Origin: Allodiplogaster sudhausi
Lineage: Eukaryota > Nematoda > Chromadorea > Rhabditida > Diplogasteridae
NCBI GenBank assembly: GCA_945643635.1
Contig: CALZFC010000006.1
Coordinates: 11,307,001 to 11,371,000, forward strand
DNA: 64,000 nt
Reading direction: 5' to 3'
The notes below the pieces were generated by a model. That model was not told the DNA's origin, ran no database searches, and saw only the letters and a list, made by a program, of their open reading frames with translations. The position numbers and the translations under genes were made by a program. The first letter of the stretch is position 1; each line of letters begins with the position of its first letter. Shown here piece after piece: positions 47,992 to 61,144 of the stretch.

Positions 47992-48786
47992 GGTAGAGAA
48001 CAGAGCTGAGCTGTGAAAGCTCTCAAGCTCGTATGAGTACGAAAGCTAATGCGAAATAATTTTATTGTTGCGAAACTTGAAATATTCGGCTGCATGTGAA
48101 AGCAATTTTTAAGAGAAGCGGGTGCGGAATTCCGCATGAGTTCGTTTGTTTTCCAAAGAAAGGAGTGAAAGACAGCTGTAAATAGAGAGATTCAGAGAGA
48201 GAAACACTAAAAGAATCAAAGAGGGACACTTGGATAGAGAGTCGCAGATCGAAGAAAATGGCATAATAAGTTGCTTGGAATGAGGTGTCAATCTGAAGGA
48301 GCCCTGGATATGCCTTGGGTCGTGGGAGGAAATTGCAAAGGCGCCTCTGGCAATTTGCGTCTCTTCTCGTTCTTCCGAAGAAAGGAGAGCTTCTCTCATA
48401 ACAAGGCGAAAGCACAAGAATGGCACTTTTTCTTTGTGCTTCCTCCTCTTTGTGCTTCTGTCGTCTTTTGAATTTGATGATGTGATTGTTGCTCTGATCG
48501 ATAGAGTTGCTTGGTGTGGGATTTGCCTGTCACAAGAGAAAGCGTAAATGTATATTTGTATCCCGTTTCCATGTCATCTGCAACCACGAATGCCACGAAT
48601 TATACACTTGACATTTACACAGTGGCTTACATGGTTGATAAATGTGAGTTGAGGCGCGAATTTACAGGATCGAAAGAGTATCAGATGAACCAGCAAGTGG
48701 AAGATCTCATTAATTGGTGTCTTGAGTGAGGTATGCGGCCTGCGGCCGGAGGGGAGTGAGGAGCCACTGCGAATTCCTCTTTCGTC

Positions 48787-49733
48787 ATGGGCCGGAATCA
48801 CAGCAAGTTGAAGGGAGAGCAGATTCGCACTCTCGCCAAGCAGACTTACTGTTTCTTCTTTTTTCTTTCTATTTATAAACAAATTACTGAACCATTTCCA
48901 TGCATGGCTTGGCTCAATCTAACTGTAGATGTTATTTGAAGTTACGGAGAAGGAGATCAAGCAGTGGTACAAGGGATTCGTACGCGACTGTCCCAATGGA
49001 ATGCTCACTGAAGCTGTCAGTCGCTTTTCTTTTCTTCTTTCGCTCTCCTACGCTTTCTGCACCTCTACTCTCTACTCTCTCTGCATATTGCATCCTATGC
49101 CCGATGTTGGTGTTTACAGGGTTTTCAAAAGATCTACAAGCAGTTCTTTCCCCAAGGTGATCCGAGCGAATTCGCTTCGTTCGTTTTCAAGGTCTTCGAC
49201 GAGAATAAGGTAATCGGATGCACATTTGCATTCCTCTTCAGCCATGCAGGATATGAATCATTTATAATGTTGGAGATACAGATTCAAAAGGAGAAGAGAA
49301 ATGAAGAGAATGAGAGAGCAAGATGTTTAAGGACGGAGGAAAGAGAAAAAAGAGTGACGCGTAAGAGCAGGAAAGCATCTGGTTGTTCTCTTTTCTAGGA
49401 TGGAGCAATAGAGTTCCACGAGTTCATTCGGGCTCTCTCCATCACTTCCAGAGGAAATCTCGACGAGAAACTACACTGTTAGCACTGCATTTATTTAATT
49501 GTTATCTGGCTTCTGAATTTGAATTCCTAACTACGAAAGCATACAAAGTAACTTGCAACTGTAATAGTTTGAAGGGGCGTTCAAGTTGTACGATTTGGAC
49601 AACGACGGCTATATCACGAGAGATGAGATGCTCTCCATTGTTGACAGCATCTATAAGGTTCGCGTTTTCTCACTCTCTTTTCTTTCTTTCGCCTTCTATA
49701 GATTTCTTTATCTCCCTATGCATGCTGTAAATG

Positions 49734-49771
<38 letters not shown>

Positions 49772-50491
49772 TCTCTTACTCTCTCCTTCCCTCGATGCTA
49801 CAGTTGCCATTTTAATCCGTATTTTTATTCTGTAATATACCTAATTGTAAGCTGTTTCCGACTGCTCTACATTAATTGGCCAGTAAAGTCACTGCGTCTA
49901 TGACACTTGTTGAAATTAATAAGGGATGAAAGTGTTATAATTAATAATTTCGTCAGATTGGTCTAGGCCCTTTTGCGATTCTGCTGTCCATTGTTGACAG
50001 CATCTATAACTCCAATAAGGTGATTGATGTGGCAGAAATAGGCTATAGGGCCTAGAGTGGTCTTCCTTCTGTCTTTTATTTCAGAATTGGCTGGTCGGAC
50101 ACGTAAATAGCCCCTTTCTGCTTCAGATGGTCGGGACAAGCGTACGCCTGCCTGAAGACGAGAACACACCCGAGAAGAGAGTCGACCGGATATTTGCCAT
50201 GATGGATAAGGTTGGAATTTGTAAGAAGCGAAGAAAGAGAGAGATAGAAAGAGAGAGAGAGAGAGAGAAAGTAAGAGAGAGAGAGAGTGAGAGGAGGCAT
50301 AAAGGGATGTAAAGAGCGCAGTAGGAAAATAAAAAAAAATGTTGATCCGGTGCAATTGTACTTCGCAAAAGAACAGCTTGTAATTTGAGAATAACGACGC
50401 GCAGCTAACACTGGACGAGTTCAAGGAGGGGGCCAAGGCAGACCCTTCCATTGTGCACGCTCTCTCTCTCTACGAAGGACTCTCCTCGTGA
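48787..50491 (+). CDS. NCS-1: Neuronal calcium sensor 1 (frequenin)
   Basis: NCS-1 is a small EF-hand protein of neurons that senses calcium and regulates, among others, PI4-kinase beta and synaptic function. Seven exons (48787-48850, 48942-49015, 49120-49209, 49399-49477, 49575-49657, 50127-50210, 50390-50491) join in phase to exactly 191 residues. The start MGRNHSK fits N-myristoylation (Gly2, Ser6). EF-hand 1 is degenerate, as in the family (CPNG). EF2 is [14 protein letters not shown]3 [12 protein letters not shown] and EF4 [12 protein letters not shown]. The end reads [10 protein letters not shown], the nematode form of the terminus as I recall it. Exon 5 must begin at 49575 to give the conserved Trp before AFKLYDLD. 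Introns carry CT (intron 5) and GA (intron 6) runs. The gene appears intact. Confidence 0.96.
49737..49790. repeat. (CT)n run in NCS-1 intron 5
   Basis: A CT microsatellite on the sense strand inside the intron. Confidence 0.9.
49984..50009 (+). repeat. Copy of the exon 5 end inside NCS-1 intron 5
   Basis: These 26 bases match 49631-49656 (the codons for Leu-Ser-Ile-Val-Asp-Ser-Ile-Tyr at the end of exon 5) with one mismatch. The copy is not followed by a donor in the same place and does not fit the frame, so it is not used as an exon in my model. Confidence 0.85.
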
Positions 50492-51811
50492 TCTCTCGCT
50501 GTCTCTTTCTCTCTCTCGTTCTCTCTTTCTCTCTCTCGTTCTCTCTTTCTCTCTCTCTCTCTATTATATTCGTTGGAATTATTAGGATCGCATCCATACT
50601 TCACAGTGATTCTTCTTTATCTCGTTTCTGTTTGTCTTCGAGGAACAAAAAATCATATTCAGGTTTTTGGGATAAGAATTTAGCGATCTATCTAGTTACA
50701 TATGTATGTTCTCTGTGCTTATTTGAGAATGTAACCTCGAAACAACGTGATCTTTGCATCTTGAATGTCGCGATCTCACACTGAAAGAACCTTCTGGAAT
50801 ATTATAATTTGTAGATGTTCTAGTCTCGATGTTTGGATATAACTGTATTGACATATCATATCACTGAATCTGAGCTTCAGCTTATTATCTTTGGTTGTTG
50901 GAGATGAAGCTTCTTGCGTGATCAACTGAAAAGCATCCTTCATGAGAATATGGAAAAGAAGTACACACATATATAGAGAGAATATATGGGAGAGATTAAA
51001 AGAAAACGAGATAGGGAAAGGCTGTCGGAGAGAACAAGATGGATAATGAAAGAACAATGAATAGAAAGGTAAGGGAAAGAAAGGAAGCGAATGAGAGATT
51101 GAAGTAAGAAATAAGGGGAACTTTATTTCGGAAAAAAGTGTACGGGAAAATTTTTTTATTTCAATTCTCCTCTTCTTCATTCAGGTTTTGCCTCGTCTAG
51201 GATCTTCAAAAACGGGAATTCAAAAAAGAAACATATATCAGTAACGAAGCAATAAATATTTTGTGCATTACAGTGCACGATGTCTGGAGTGAAGAATGAA
51301 TTTCACTTGTGTAGTGGATTCTTCAATGTGAGGCACTCAAGACTTGTGCTATATTATCTATAAAGCTGTACTGCAATTCCTGAATTCAATTGGCGTTTTG
51401 CCAGAATCCTTCAAAATTTGCTGAGCATCAACTGCAAAGCGTGTCAACGATACTCAGTGGGCGCTCAAACGGTGGCGGAGGGGCTTTTCCCACAATTTGA
51501 CATGGTTGTGAAATCTTGGGCTCTTTGTGTTGGTATTTTCTGCCGCGTCTTATTTGGCTGGATGTGTCCTTGATCCATTTGGGGAAGATCTCTGCTTCTT
51601 GCAGATTTTCTTGACGTGGTGTACAGTCAACTTGATGATTTCTCTCCTTTTCCCTGTAGTGTCGCGCTTAACATCGAGCAATATTACCATTTTGAAATGC
51701 ATTTCCTGCAATTTCAGCGGTTAAGCGCGGTGTGGCCGTTATATGATCAGTTTGTGTGCCTGGAAAAGAGGATGATCAGTATATTTAAGAGGGCGATCTT
51801 CGTTCGTGAAG
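50492..51811. other. Intergenic between NCS-1 and importin-5
   Basis: No gene seen. CT runs at about 50500-50570 lie just past the NCS-1 stop. The promoter of importin-5 should lie at the right end. Confidence 0.5.
51779..51790 (+). promoter_or_regulatory. Possible TATA-like element before importin-5
   Basis: GTATATTTAAGA lies about 30 bases before the importin-5 ATG. If used, it would leave almost no 5'UTR, so it may be chance. Confidence 0.2.
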
Positions 51812-54800
51812 ATGACGGAAGAAGCTCAGATGCAGCTCGCTGCCTTCCACAGTCTCCTCGCTCATATGCTCTCCTCCGACAACGCAGAGCGCAAGGCAGC
51901 CGAAACTTCCTACGAGGCCATCGCTCTCGATAAGAAGTCTTCGCTGCTCTTCCAGATCTACTTGCAGCCCGGAGTGGCCGAGGAGGTATTTCATTTATCT
52001 GTCTTTTATCTGTATTCTGAGAACTTTGCATTTTGGCGGTGTTCTATTGTGTTTGTTTTATTCTCGTAATGAGCGGCGCTTTGTTTGTTTCAAAAAAGGA
52101 TGCGGGCTTTTCTTGGTATGAGTGTCCCCATTGTTGTTCATGGAATTATCAAATATTGACAACTGTGACTAGTGAAAAATAAAGGCGTTCTTTCCAGCAA
52201 CGCTCGTTCGCCCTCGTCCTTCTCCGCCGTCTTCTTTCCAACAGCTGGGATGAACTCATCCAGCTCTGGGGTGATATCAATCTTCAACACTTCTCTACAC
52301 AGCTTCTTCAGGTTTCTTCATGTCTTGTTCTCTTCTTCTCAAGTTCATTGGATTCTCGAAGGAGCAGTTTCTGCATTGAACATAACGAAGACGTGGCTGC
52401 TGTTGATTACTCAAATACTACTCTTCAGGTCGCACAAACTGAAGCGAGTGAGAATCTGAGAAATAAGGTCGCCGATCTGATCGCCGAGGTTGCGAGGAAT
52501 ATGATTGGTTCGTCATCTTTATTTCTCTCTTGTTGCTTTGTTTAACCGGTCACCTTAAGTCCTTCCTCGGAATCTGCATGCAGTTTAATGAGGACGGATT
52601 GGTCAAATGGCCTCATCCTGAAGTCGAATACAATCATACCACCGTATTTCAGATGAAGAGTCGGGCGCACAGAAATGGGCTGAGGTCATCCAGTTCATCC
52701 AGCACTGCAATTCCGTTGACACCATCGAGCTGAAGCAAATGGCACTCTCTCTTATCGAGTTAGTCAGGCAGAAGGAGTAGGGGGAAGCTTGCTTCATTTT
52801 ATCAATATCCAATGCTTCGACATTAGTTTTCTGCAATCCTTGGAAGGTTGATGGCCTGATCAATACGTGTGCCACTGTCAATCCCTTTGAATGATCGAAT
52901 GCATTTACACCTTCGGATGTCAGGACTCCTTGTCAAAGGCAGATCTTGATGGCATCAGTGAAAAGGGGAGAGAGAGAGAGAAAGGGTACCCAGTTTGGTT
53001 CACGTGTCCAGCACGTGAAAATAAGATTGGCGTGTGGGAGATTGCTCTTGAGTCATTGCAGTGAATTAATTATCTCTGTCTAGAATGCTATCTTTTGCAG
53101 AGATGTCCCCAACATCTTTGGAGCGAACACCAGAGAATGCATTGGCGGTGTTAAGGTTTGTTCTTTGATGAATGACTAACTAATATATTTCCCTTTGTTG
53201 TGGGTATGTTGTTCTGATGAAATATCTCTGTAGGTTGATTATTAAGCGCGTTTATTTCTATTAATTTTTTTTATTCATTTGATGAGCAAAGAAAATATTT
53301 GTGATGTGACGAATTGATGTAAGTGAAAGAAAGTTCGTTCAGTCGCTGTTCGAAGCGTGCCTCGGCCATCCGCACGCGCCCGTCCGCTCTGCCGCCGTCA
53401 AAGCTTTCGTCTCTTTCATTGGCGACAACGACGATGACCAAGACGCCGTCAAGGTCCTCGGCAAACTCGCGCCGAACATTATCCAGGTCAGCACTCATTT
53501 GGGAATATGCAGCTTGACTTAGGGAGATTAGCTAGGATAATTGCCTTCTAGAGATATTCATAAGTAGTTATTATTGTATTCTATATCCTCTGTGGCATTA
53601 CACCGTATTGAGAGTGAGTTGTTGAGGTGTGCGAGCACGCCGTGGCCACCGAGGACGACGACGACACTCCTCTGCAGTGCTTGGCCGACCTGGCCACCAC
53701 TCTTCCCAAGACACTCCAGGCTCATCTCGCTCCCCTCTTCACTCTATGCGTCAATGTTAGTTCATCAGAAGCAGGGGAATAATGGTACTGTCGATATTCC
53801 GGGCCCAATTCCTACTTCCCCACCCTAATTAGCTGGGCCCTCGACCACGTCTTTTATTCCCTGATCAGAAGAATCCAGAGCAAACTTGAGTGGGTGGCTA
53901 AAAGATGGTATTCAGACGATTCGCGATGCGAACAAGGAACAAGCCTACCGCCACTCGAGCATGGAAGTCATCACTTCCCTCTGCGAGAGCGCACCCAACA
54001 TGGTCAAGAAGCGCGCCGCTAACTTCATCAGCGACATTTGTGCGTTCTTTTCCTGAAGAGAAAAGGAAGTTCCACCAAGGATATGATTGTACATTTCTCT
54101 ATTGCTTTCAGTGCAATCCTGCCTGATTCTGATGACTGAGCTGAGCGACGAGGTGGAGGAGTGGCTCACTATTGACGATGTCGAGGAAGAGGATGAAGAA
54201 GAGTAAGTTATTCACTTGTCTTGTAAATGGTTGAGAGAAAGACAAGTTCTCTTCCTCAGATCGGTCGGTGTCGGCGAGTCTTCTCTGGACCGAATTGCCT
54301 GCGCGCTCAACGGCAAGGTCATCGTGCCCATCTTCATGACCATCGCCAACCAGCTCCTCGTCGACAGTTCGTCATTTTCCTTTTTCATTTTCAAATCACT
54401 CTCCTTTGTACTCTCAGGTGACTGGAAGAAACGTCACGCCGGTCTGATGGGTCTGTCCACGATTGGCGAGGGCTGCCAGCGCTCCATGGAGCCCCACATC
54501 GTCACGATCGTCAAGACTATCGTGCCCTTCCTCAATGACACGGTCAGTCAGCATTGTCGAGATTATTCTTTCTACTTCTTTAAGTAGAAAATGTTGAATT
54601 GCCTGTGTGTTAGCATTATGCGAAACTGTATAAATAATGTCCTTTCAGCACCCTCGCGTCCGCTACGCCGCATGCAATGCACTCGGGCAGATGTCTTCTG
54701 ACTTCGCCCCCACTCTTCAGAAGAAGTGCCACGCCGAGGTCATTAATCTTGTAGATTGCTATTATACCTTCCTTTGCAGCGCTTTGTTACTGTGCTTATT

Positions 54801-57800
54801 GCGAATTAAAAACATTCTTCTAATTCAAAAACAAAACTGTTCTATCTTATATATTTTGTTGAATTTTCTGGAATACATCTTCAATAGTTGCTTGAACCAT
54901 ATCTATTTAATTAATTCGCAGGTCCTGCCAGCCCTGATCCAAACCGTCCTGGATGTGAAGGTGCCCCGTGTCTCCGCGCATGCCGGTGCTGCAATTGTTA
55001 ACTTCAGCGAGGACTGTCCGAAGGTTCGATTCCTCCAGGATTCAGAATGATGAGTCAAGAAGTGTACCATTCCAGGCTGTGATATCTGCCTATCTGCCGG
55101 CGTTGATGAACTCTCTGGAACAAGTTCTTGAGCAGACTTTCAAGTCGATGCTCGAGCAGAACAAGAAACTAATTCTCGAGCAGGCCTGCACTCTCCCCGT
55201 TCCTTTTCCTCTTGCTAAATCAATGGTAGATGTTTCCAGGTGATCACAACGATCGCCTCGGTGGCTGATGCTTCTCAAGAACTCTTCGTAGACTATTACG
55301 ACAAGCTCGTTGCTCCTCTCAAGTACATTCTCGAGAACTCGAATCCGGAGGATGCCAAGGTGCTTTCGATCTAAATCTTTTTGATCTGACATGGTAAAAG
55401 AGTGTCTCTTACAGGCCAAGCTCCTTCGTGGCAAGACCATCGAGTGCCTTTCTCTCATTGGCCTCGCTGTTGGCGCCGAGAAGTTCCAGGCTGATGCTCA
55501 GCATATCATGCGGGTGAGGAGGCCTCATTATCAGTTGTAAAAAGTGGTGAATGTCGACTAGATTTCTGCGTAGCAAGTATGAGTTGCCTTGCAGTCGATC
55601 GGCCCGTCGATGGAGAACATGGAGCCCGATGATCCGCAGTGCAGCTACTTCATTTCCAGCTGGACTCGCATCTGCAAGGTACTTTGATCTACTCAATATT
55701 TCGGGTGAACTTGCACAGAGAAGAGGTTGATCTTGGCAGGTTCTGGGTCCGGCCTTCGCGGAGTACCTGCCGATGGTGATGCCTGCCATTATGCGTGCTG
55801 CTTCTTACAATCCAGACGTCGCCGTCGTTGATGGTTAGCAGCCGCTTTATTCCTTTTTATCCTTCGTCATTGTAAAGTGAAGCTTGGTGGATAAAGATGA
55901 AATATAGACTCAAATAGCAGTTTACCGTGGCTCCTTTTATATTCAGACGAAGAGGTCCACGACGACCCCGCGTGGACATTCCATTCAGTGGGAGAGAAGA
56001 AGAACTTCGGCATTCGCACGGCTGGAATCGAGGAGAAGGCCACTGCCTGTGACATGCTCGTCTGCTATGCAAGAGAACTCAAGGGTCGGTGGAGGATCTC
56101 GACTGCTCATGGAATCAAGAAAGAGTCTTTACTTGCAGGAGCATTCGCGCCTTACGTGGACGAGGTGGCGAAGCTGATGGTGAGTCATCTCAAGTTCTTC
56201 TTCCACGAGGGAGTGCGCGCCTCTGCCGCCGAGTGCCTGCAGCATCTCCTGGCCTGCGTCAAGCACCAGGGAGTGCCGGCCATGCGGAGGTCCGAAACAA
56301 CTATATCATTTTACTTTGGTGCATCTGTTTTTTTCATTCTCTATAATGGCCTCAATTTTTGCAAACATATTCTAAAATTCCAATGTTTATGCGAAGTTGA
56401 GCTGAAAAGGAATGCTTGCAGACTGTGGGAAGGATTCTGGCCAGCGCTGCAGGAAGCGCTGAACAGCGAGGTCGAGGTGGACGTGACTGCTGAGTTCATC
56501 AATGCCATTGCGGAGTGCATTGGAGAGCTCGGTCGGGAGGTAGTCTTCTGTTTTTATTGTCTTTGGTGAATAAAATCGTGAAGAATTTAGCAAGAAAACG
56601 CCCTGTATTCTTTTTTTTAAGATGAGATGATGAAAGTTGGTTTGAAATGATCTTTCAGGGCCTGACATCTGAGGAAATTGCCGGAATCGTCAAGATGATT
56701 GGCGAGCAGATGGCAGAGTACGAGAAACGGCGCAAGGAGAGAGAGGAGGCGGAGAATGATGAGGACGCAGACCCAGACGAGGCGAAGGAGGAACTGGACG
56801 AAGAGGCCGAGGAGGAGGTCGGAGTCCTCGCCAGACTCACCGATGTCATCCACAACGCATTCAAGGTTGGTGGCATGGACAGTTGAATGAGAAGACAAGA
56901 TGATCTATGCAGACACTCGGCGCGGACTTCTTTGTCCTGCTGGAGCCTCATCTGCCGATCTTCTTCCAACTCATCGATGCTGCTCGTCCCTACTCGGACC
57001 GCCAATACGGGCTCTGCGTCATTGATGACCTCGTCGAGTTCGCGCCGCAGGTTGGGGGAGTTGAGCATCTGCGTGGTGCAAGTCTCTAGATTTCAGCACG
57101 CCACCCGCTACCAGCCCCAGATCTGCCAGGTGCTTGTGGCCGGAGTCAACGACGAATTCCCCGAAGTCCGCCAAGCAGCCGCATATGGATTCGGAGCCAT
57201 GGCGGTCAGTCTCTTCAGAAAAAAATTCGGCTGCTCCAGCTCATCTATCTTTCTCCAACTGATTTGTTTCCAGCTGAATGGCGGCGCGGAGTGGGCCCCT
57301 CAGGCGATTGCTGCGCTTCCTGCGATTGCAGGAATGATTTCTCGGACGGTTCGTTTCTTGGCAGTTCTTTCTTTCCTTGCATGATTAACTTTGTGCTTCA
57401 GGACGCGCGCTCGACCGAAGAGAGCACGGTGGCCACTGAGAATGGCATCTCTTCCGTCGCTAAGATTCTCCGCCATTGCTCTGCAGGCATTGATATATCG
57501 CAGGTGCGCAAGATTGCCATTTTCCTTTTTTTCACAGTTAATATGCTAAGGTAATTCTAAATTTGTTGTATATTGTGATGTACGCGTTGTAGTTTTGTGT
57601 ATGTCAGCTGGGAGTGCCGTTCTTACAGTACCTGGATGCCTTCATCTCCTGGCTGCCGATCCAGGAGGACCAGGAAGAATCCGTCCATGTCTATGACTTC
57701 CTGGCGGAGCTCGTTGAGGTACTTTTTAGGCTGTTCTTTTCATTCCATTCTTTTGTCAGTAATGTTTGGCTGCAAGAATGTGTTCCTACCTGATGGAATT

Positions 57801-58746
57801 TTCTTCCCACTCTCAATTCTGCTGATCTGTAAACTAAATTTCAGAACAATCACCCGGTTGTCCTCGGAGTCAACAACGCGAATCTTCCACGAATCCTCGA
57901 CATCATTGTCAAGGTAATCGATTCCCAAGATTGATTGAAAACCACGATGAACTGTATATATCTTATCCAAAGATGATTCATTGAGTATTGTATTCCTGAT
58001 GTGCACGAGGGGATAGTTTTTGCTTCTCTTTTCAATTAATCGCTACATTTGTTGTGTGGAGAGTGTCTGTTAAAGGAAGGCTCCTTATGCTTGTAGAAAA
58101 TGGCTGGTGAAGATAGTTGGATTGTTGAGCTGAAATTGTGGATGTAGCTGTAGAAGATTGATTTATTGATTTATAATTTGTTAGGCTACGGCACAATTTT
58201 GTCATGATCATCTCTATCTCTCTTTCTACCCCTCTCTCTCTCTCTATCTCTCTATCTCTCTCTCTTTTTCTCTTTCTACCTCTCTCTCTCTCTTTTCTCT
58301 CTCTCTTTCTCTCTCTCTCTTTCTATATATCCCTCTCTCTGTATCTTTCTCTCTGGCTCTCTGTCTCCTTCTGCCCTGTAATCCTATCTCCTTTCAGGCA
58401 TTCCACCACAGTGCCTTCGACGACAGCGAGGAGAGTACCCCTGTCAAGCTAAGGCTCATCAATATCCTCAAGCACATGCAGGTACGACCCTCTCATGTCG
58501 TATCCACATATAATTTATGCGCATATATTATGAACTACATACATGGGGTTCGCCCGAGGCATTATGCATTTACCTAGAAAAGGAAATCATGTAATGGTCT
58601 CCAGAGTAAGCAAAAATTCTATACGGAGAAATGGAATTGAGCAACTATTGCAGGGCAACCAGGAGATGTTCCATGCCGTTGTTGCGTCTTCCCAGACAAC
58701 CGACGCGGAGAAGGAAACCCTGCAACAGCTGCTCTCTGCCGCTTAA
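51812..58746 (+). CDS. IPO5: Importin-5 (karyopherin beta-3)
   Basis: Importin-5 is a HEAT-repeat nuclear import receptor that carries ribosomal proteins, histones and other cargo and releases them on RanGTP binding. Thirty exons from 51812-51985 ([20 protein letters not shown]) to 58654-58746 ([12 protein letters not shown], stop) join in phase to 1,115 residues, near the family's ~1,100. Diagnostic stretches are [20 protein letters not shown] (54418-54542), [20 protein letters not shown] (54649), [20 protein letters not shown] (55415), [20 protein letters not shown] (55947), [17 protein letters not shown] (56913-57050) and [13 protein letters not shown] (57097-57204). An acidic loop follows HEAT 9-10 ([15 protein letters not shown]), and another, Glu/Asp-rich, is encoded in exon 22 (56659-56865). 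Intron 14 starts with GC (CAG|gcctgc). The start is the second of two close in-frame candidates; a GTG six bases upstream is ignored. Confidence 0.96.
58204..58375. repeat. CT-rich tract in importin-5 intron 28
   Basis: About 170 bp of CTCT/TTTC units on the sense strand lies upstream of exon 29. Confidence 0.95.
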
Positions 58747-60820
58747 TGTCCCCGTTCATCCAAGATGTCATCCTTTGATGGTTACAACCAAACCACGGTT
58801 TACTGTTGTAGTTAATATTGTTCCTATGCACCGTTCTATCTTCAATTTTATGGTAATCCTTTGGTTTGTTCTATCTTGAGTTAAGAGGTTTCTTAGTGGG
58901 CTTCTTCTTGCCCTCTCTTCTATGAATTTTCATTGTTGTCTATAATATTCTCTCCCTTGATTGCTTGAATTGTTTGTTGAACGCGCTCTGTTGGCGAATG
59001 GAATGGTTGTTAATTCGCAGTCCCTGTTTGGAAAAGAACATCTTCTGGTGATGGTCCCTCGGCTTCAGCAGACACGGCTCACACTTTGATTGTTTTGCTG
59101 GCTCATTCGAAAGAGGAGATTTGGCCAAATTGGAATCAGTGAAATCCGTTGTCTTTGAGGTCGGGGGACTTTTTGTTGCTCAATATCATCTTTTCTTCCT
59201 TTCTTTAGAAAAGAATTTCAACTGTGTGACAGTTGTGACCATGCACTCGATGCATCCATGTTTTAATGCGCTTTTCATTTCATATTTTTGCTTTCATTTT
59301 CTGGCCTCCCCTTGTCATCCTCTGGGTTACTGTCTCCTCCCACTCGGAATTTTCATTTCGTGGTAGAGTCATCTTTAGTGGGGTCTGCTTCGCAATTGCT
59401 TTTTGCTGTTCTTACAAGTCATAAATGATTGCTTCTGGAAATGGCTGGTAAGAATTTGGAACGGAAGAAGATTGCTGAGGAAATGGTCGCGTGTTGGCTG
59501 ATATCAGTCATGAAGTGCTTTTCTTCAGAAGTCACATTTTGGCTCTTGCGTGAATTAGCCGCGGATTTTTGTCGTTCCTTCCCATGACGAGGTTAAGTTC
59601 GAGTCATAATCATTGAGCGGAAAGCCGCGGAGGCGAAAGGGGAAACTGGACAGTGGTACATTGGGAGAGGACTTCTCAGAAGAAAGGAAGAGACTTCATT
59701 TAGCTATTCATAAGGGGCAGAACAAGAAAGGATAGAAATAGACAGGAGAGGGCCAGCCAGAGTTGCACAACAGAAGAGAGCAGTGTCGTGTTTGTAATAA
59801 CAACATGCAAGAAGAGAGAGGGCAGAATGGGATATAGATATCGCCAACTACAGTGAAGGAATGGTTAAGAGGAGGGATACAGAGTAGAGAGCATGAGACG
59901 TAACATAATGCCATTTCTACGCCCCGGCCCTTGCTTATCTCGAAAAGGGTAAAGGACACTCGGTTCTCCCTCTCACTCTTTCTCTCTCTCTTTCTCTTTC
60001 TCTCTCTCTCTCTCTCTCCTGTTCTATCACATCAACTATTCCCTATGATTAATTTTTGTGCTTAGTTTCCTGAATCAACGAGATCTCAGGATTTAGTTCG
60101 TGCATTATTAGAATAGTGAAAGAGAGTATGATAGAAGCAGATTTTTGAGCGACAAAGAGAGAGAGAGAGAGAGAAAATGATAAGCGTTCGTAAATTTTTA
60201 CACTCGGTTTTAGGAGGAGAAATATGTATGGCATACGGTATTGGTGTAGCCCCATGCTTATGTCTCACCCTCTCTTCCTACACTCACCTGAGTACAGCCT
60301 GGCCATTCAGATTTTTAAGTTAACAAAAAAGTTGTGGAAGCCGAAGGCTGAAGCAGAAAAGACAGAAGCGGAAGTCTGGAATAAGAAATGAAGCCAGCGT
60401 TCTCCCTCCAAACCGTTGGTTGCTATTGCGCCTTTCCATTTCACGTCGTGAATTCTTTGTATGATCTTATTAATAGGCCTGTCATTCGTCATGTCAATTC
60501 ATCTTCAACTTCATCTTTGTCTGAAAAACGGAGAAGATCTCTGGTTTTACTCTGGTTTCTTGTCATCTTTCTTTAGACTTCCTTAATCTTTCAACAAACG
60601 TTTGTATCTTCTTTCATGGAGGATTCAATTGACTTTAATTCAAATAATCCCCAAGTCTACGTTCTGCTTAAACATATAAATTCCAGTCAGTCTGTTCGTA
60701 TTTACATTTCTTTCTGGAAGGATAAGCTGATAAAAATAAAAGCTCCCTCTTCTTTCTGTCCTTACACTTCTACTTTCGTTCTTTGCTCTCTCTTTCTCTC
60801 TCTCTCTTTCTTTCTCTCTT

Positions 60821-60855
<35 letters not shown>

Positions 60856-61049
60856 GTCTCTCTACTTCTTTTCATACATCTTCCGTTATCTCCTCAACCC
60901 CCTCCTTCTGACTGGACAATGTGCTAGCCAAGCGTGTTCGTGGCCATGGAGAAGTTGTCTTCGATGAAGTGGGAAATAGAGGCTCCTTCTCGTGTCGCCA
61001 GTATCTTTCTAATTCTATTCTCTTCCATTTACCTCCTTTTTACCGCTTC

Positions 61050-61091
61050 ACATCTCTCTCTCTCTCGCTCTCTCGCTCTCTCTCACTCTCG

Positions 61092-61142
<51 letters not shown>
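61050..61142. repeat. (CT)n microsatellite with CGCT variants
   Basis: About 90 bp of CT with interspersed CGCTCT units, then pure CT. Confidence 0.95.

Positions 61143-61144
<2 letters not shown>

Larger units (their letters stand above)
44612..48786. other. Intergenic; low-complexity tracts, no gene seen
   Basis: This region carries CT runs (about 45886-45975), GA-rich runs (46098-46200, 46378-46470, 46819-46890, 47930-47990) and a small tandem duplication at 44798-44869. AATAAA-like signals for HADH lie near 44775. I see no family motif or exon chain. Confidence 0.5.
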
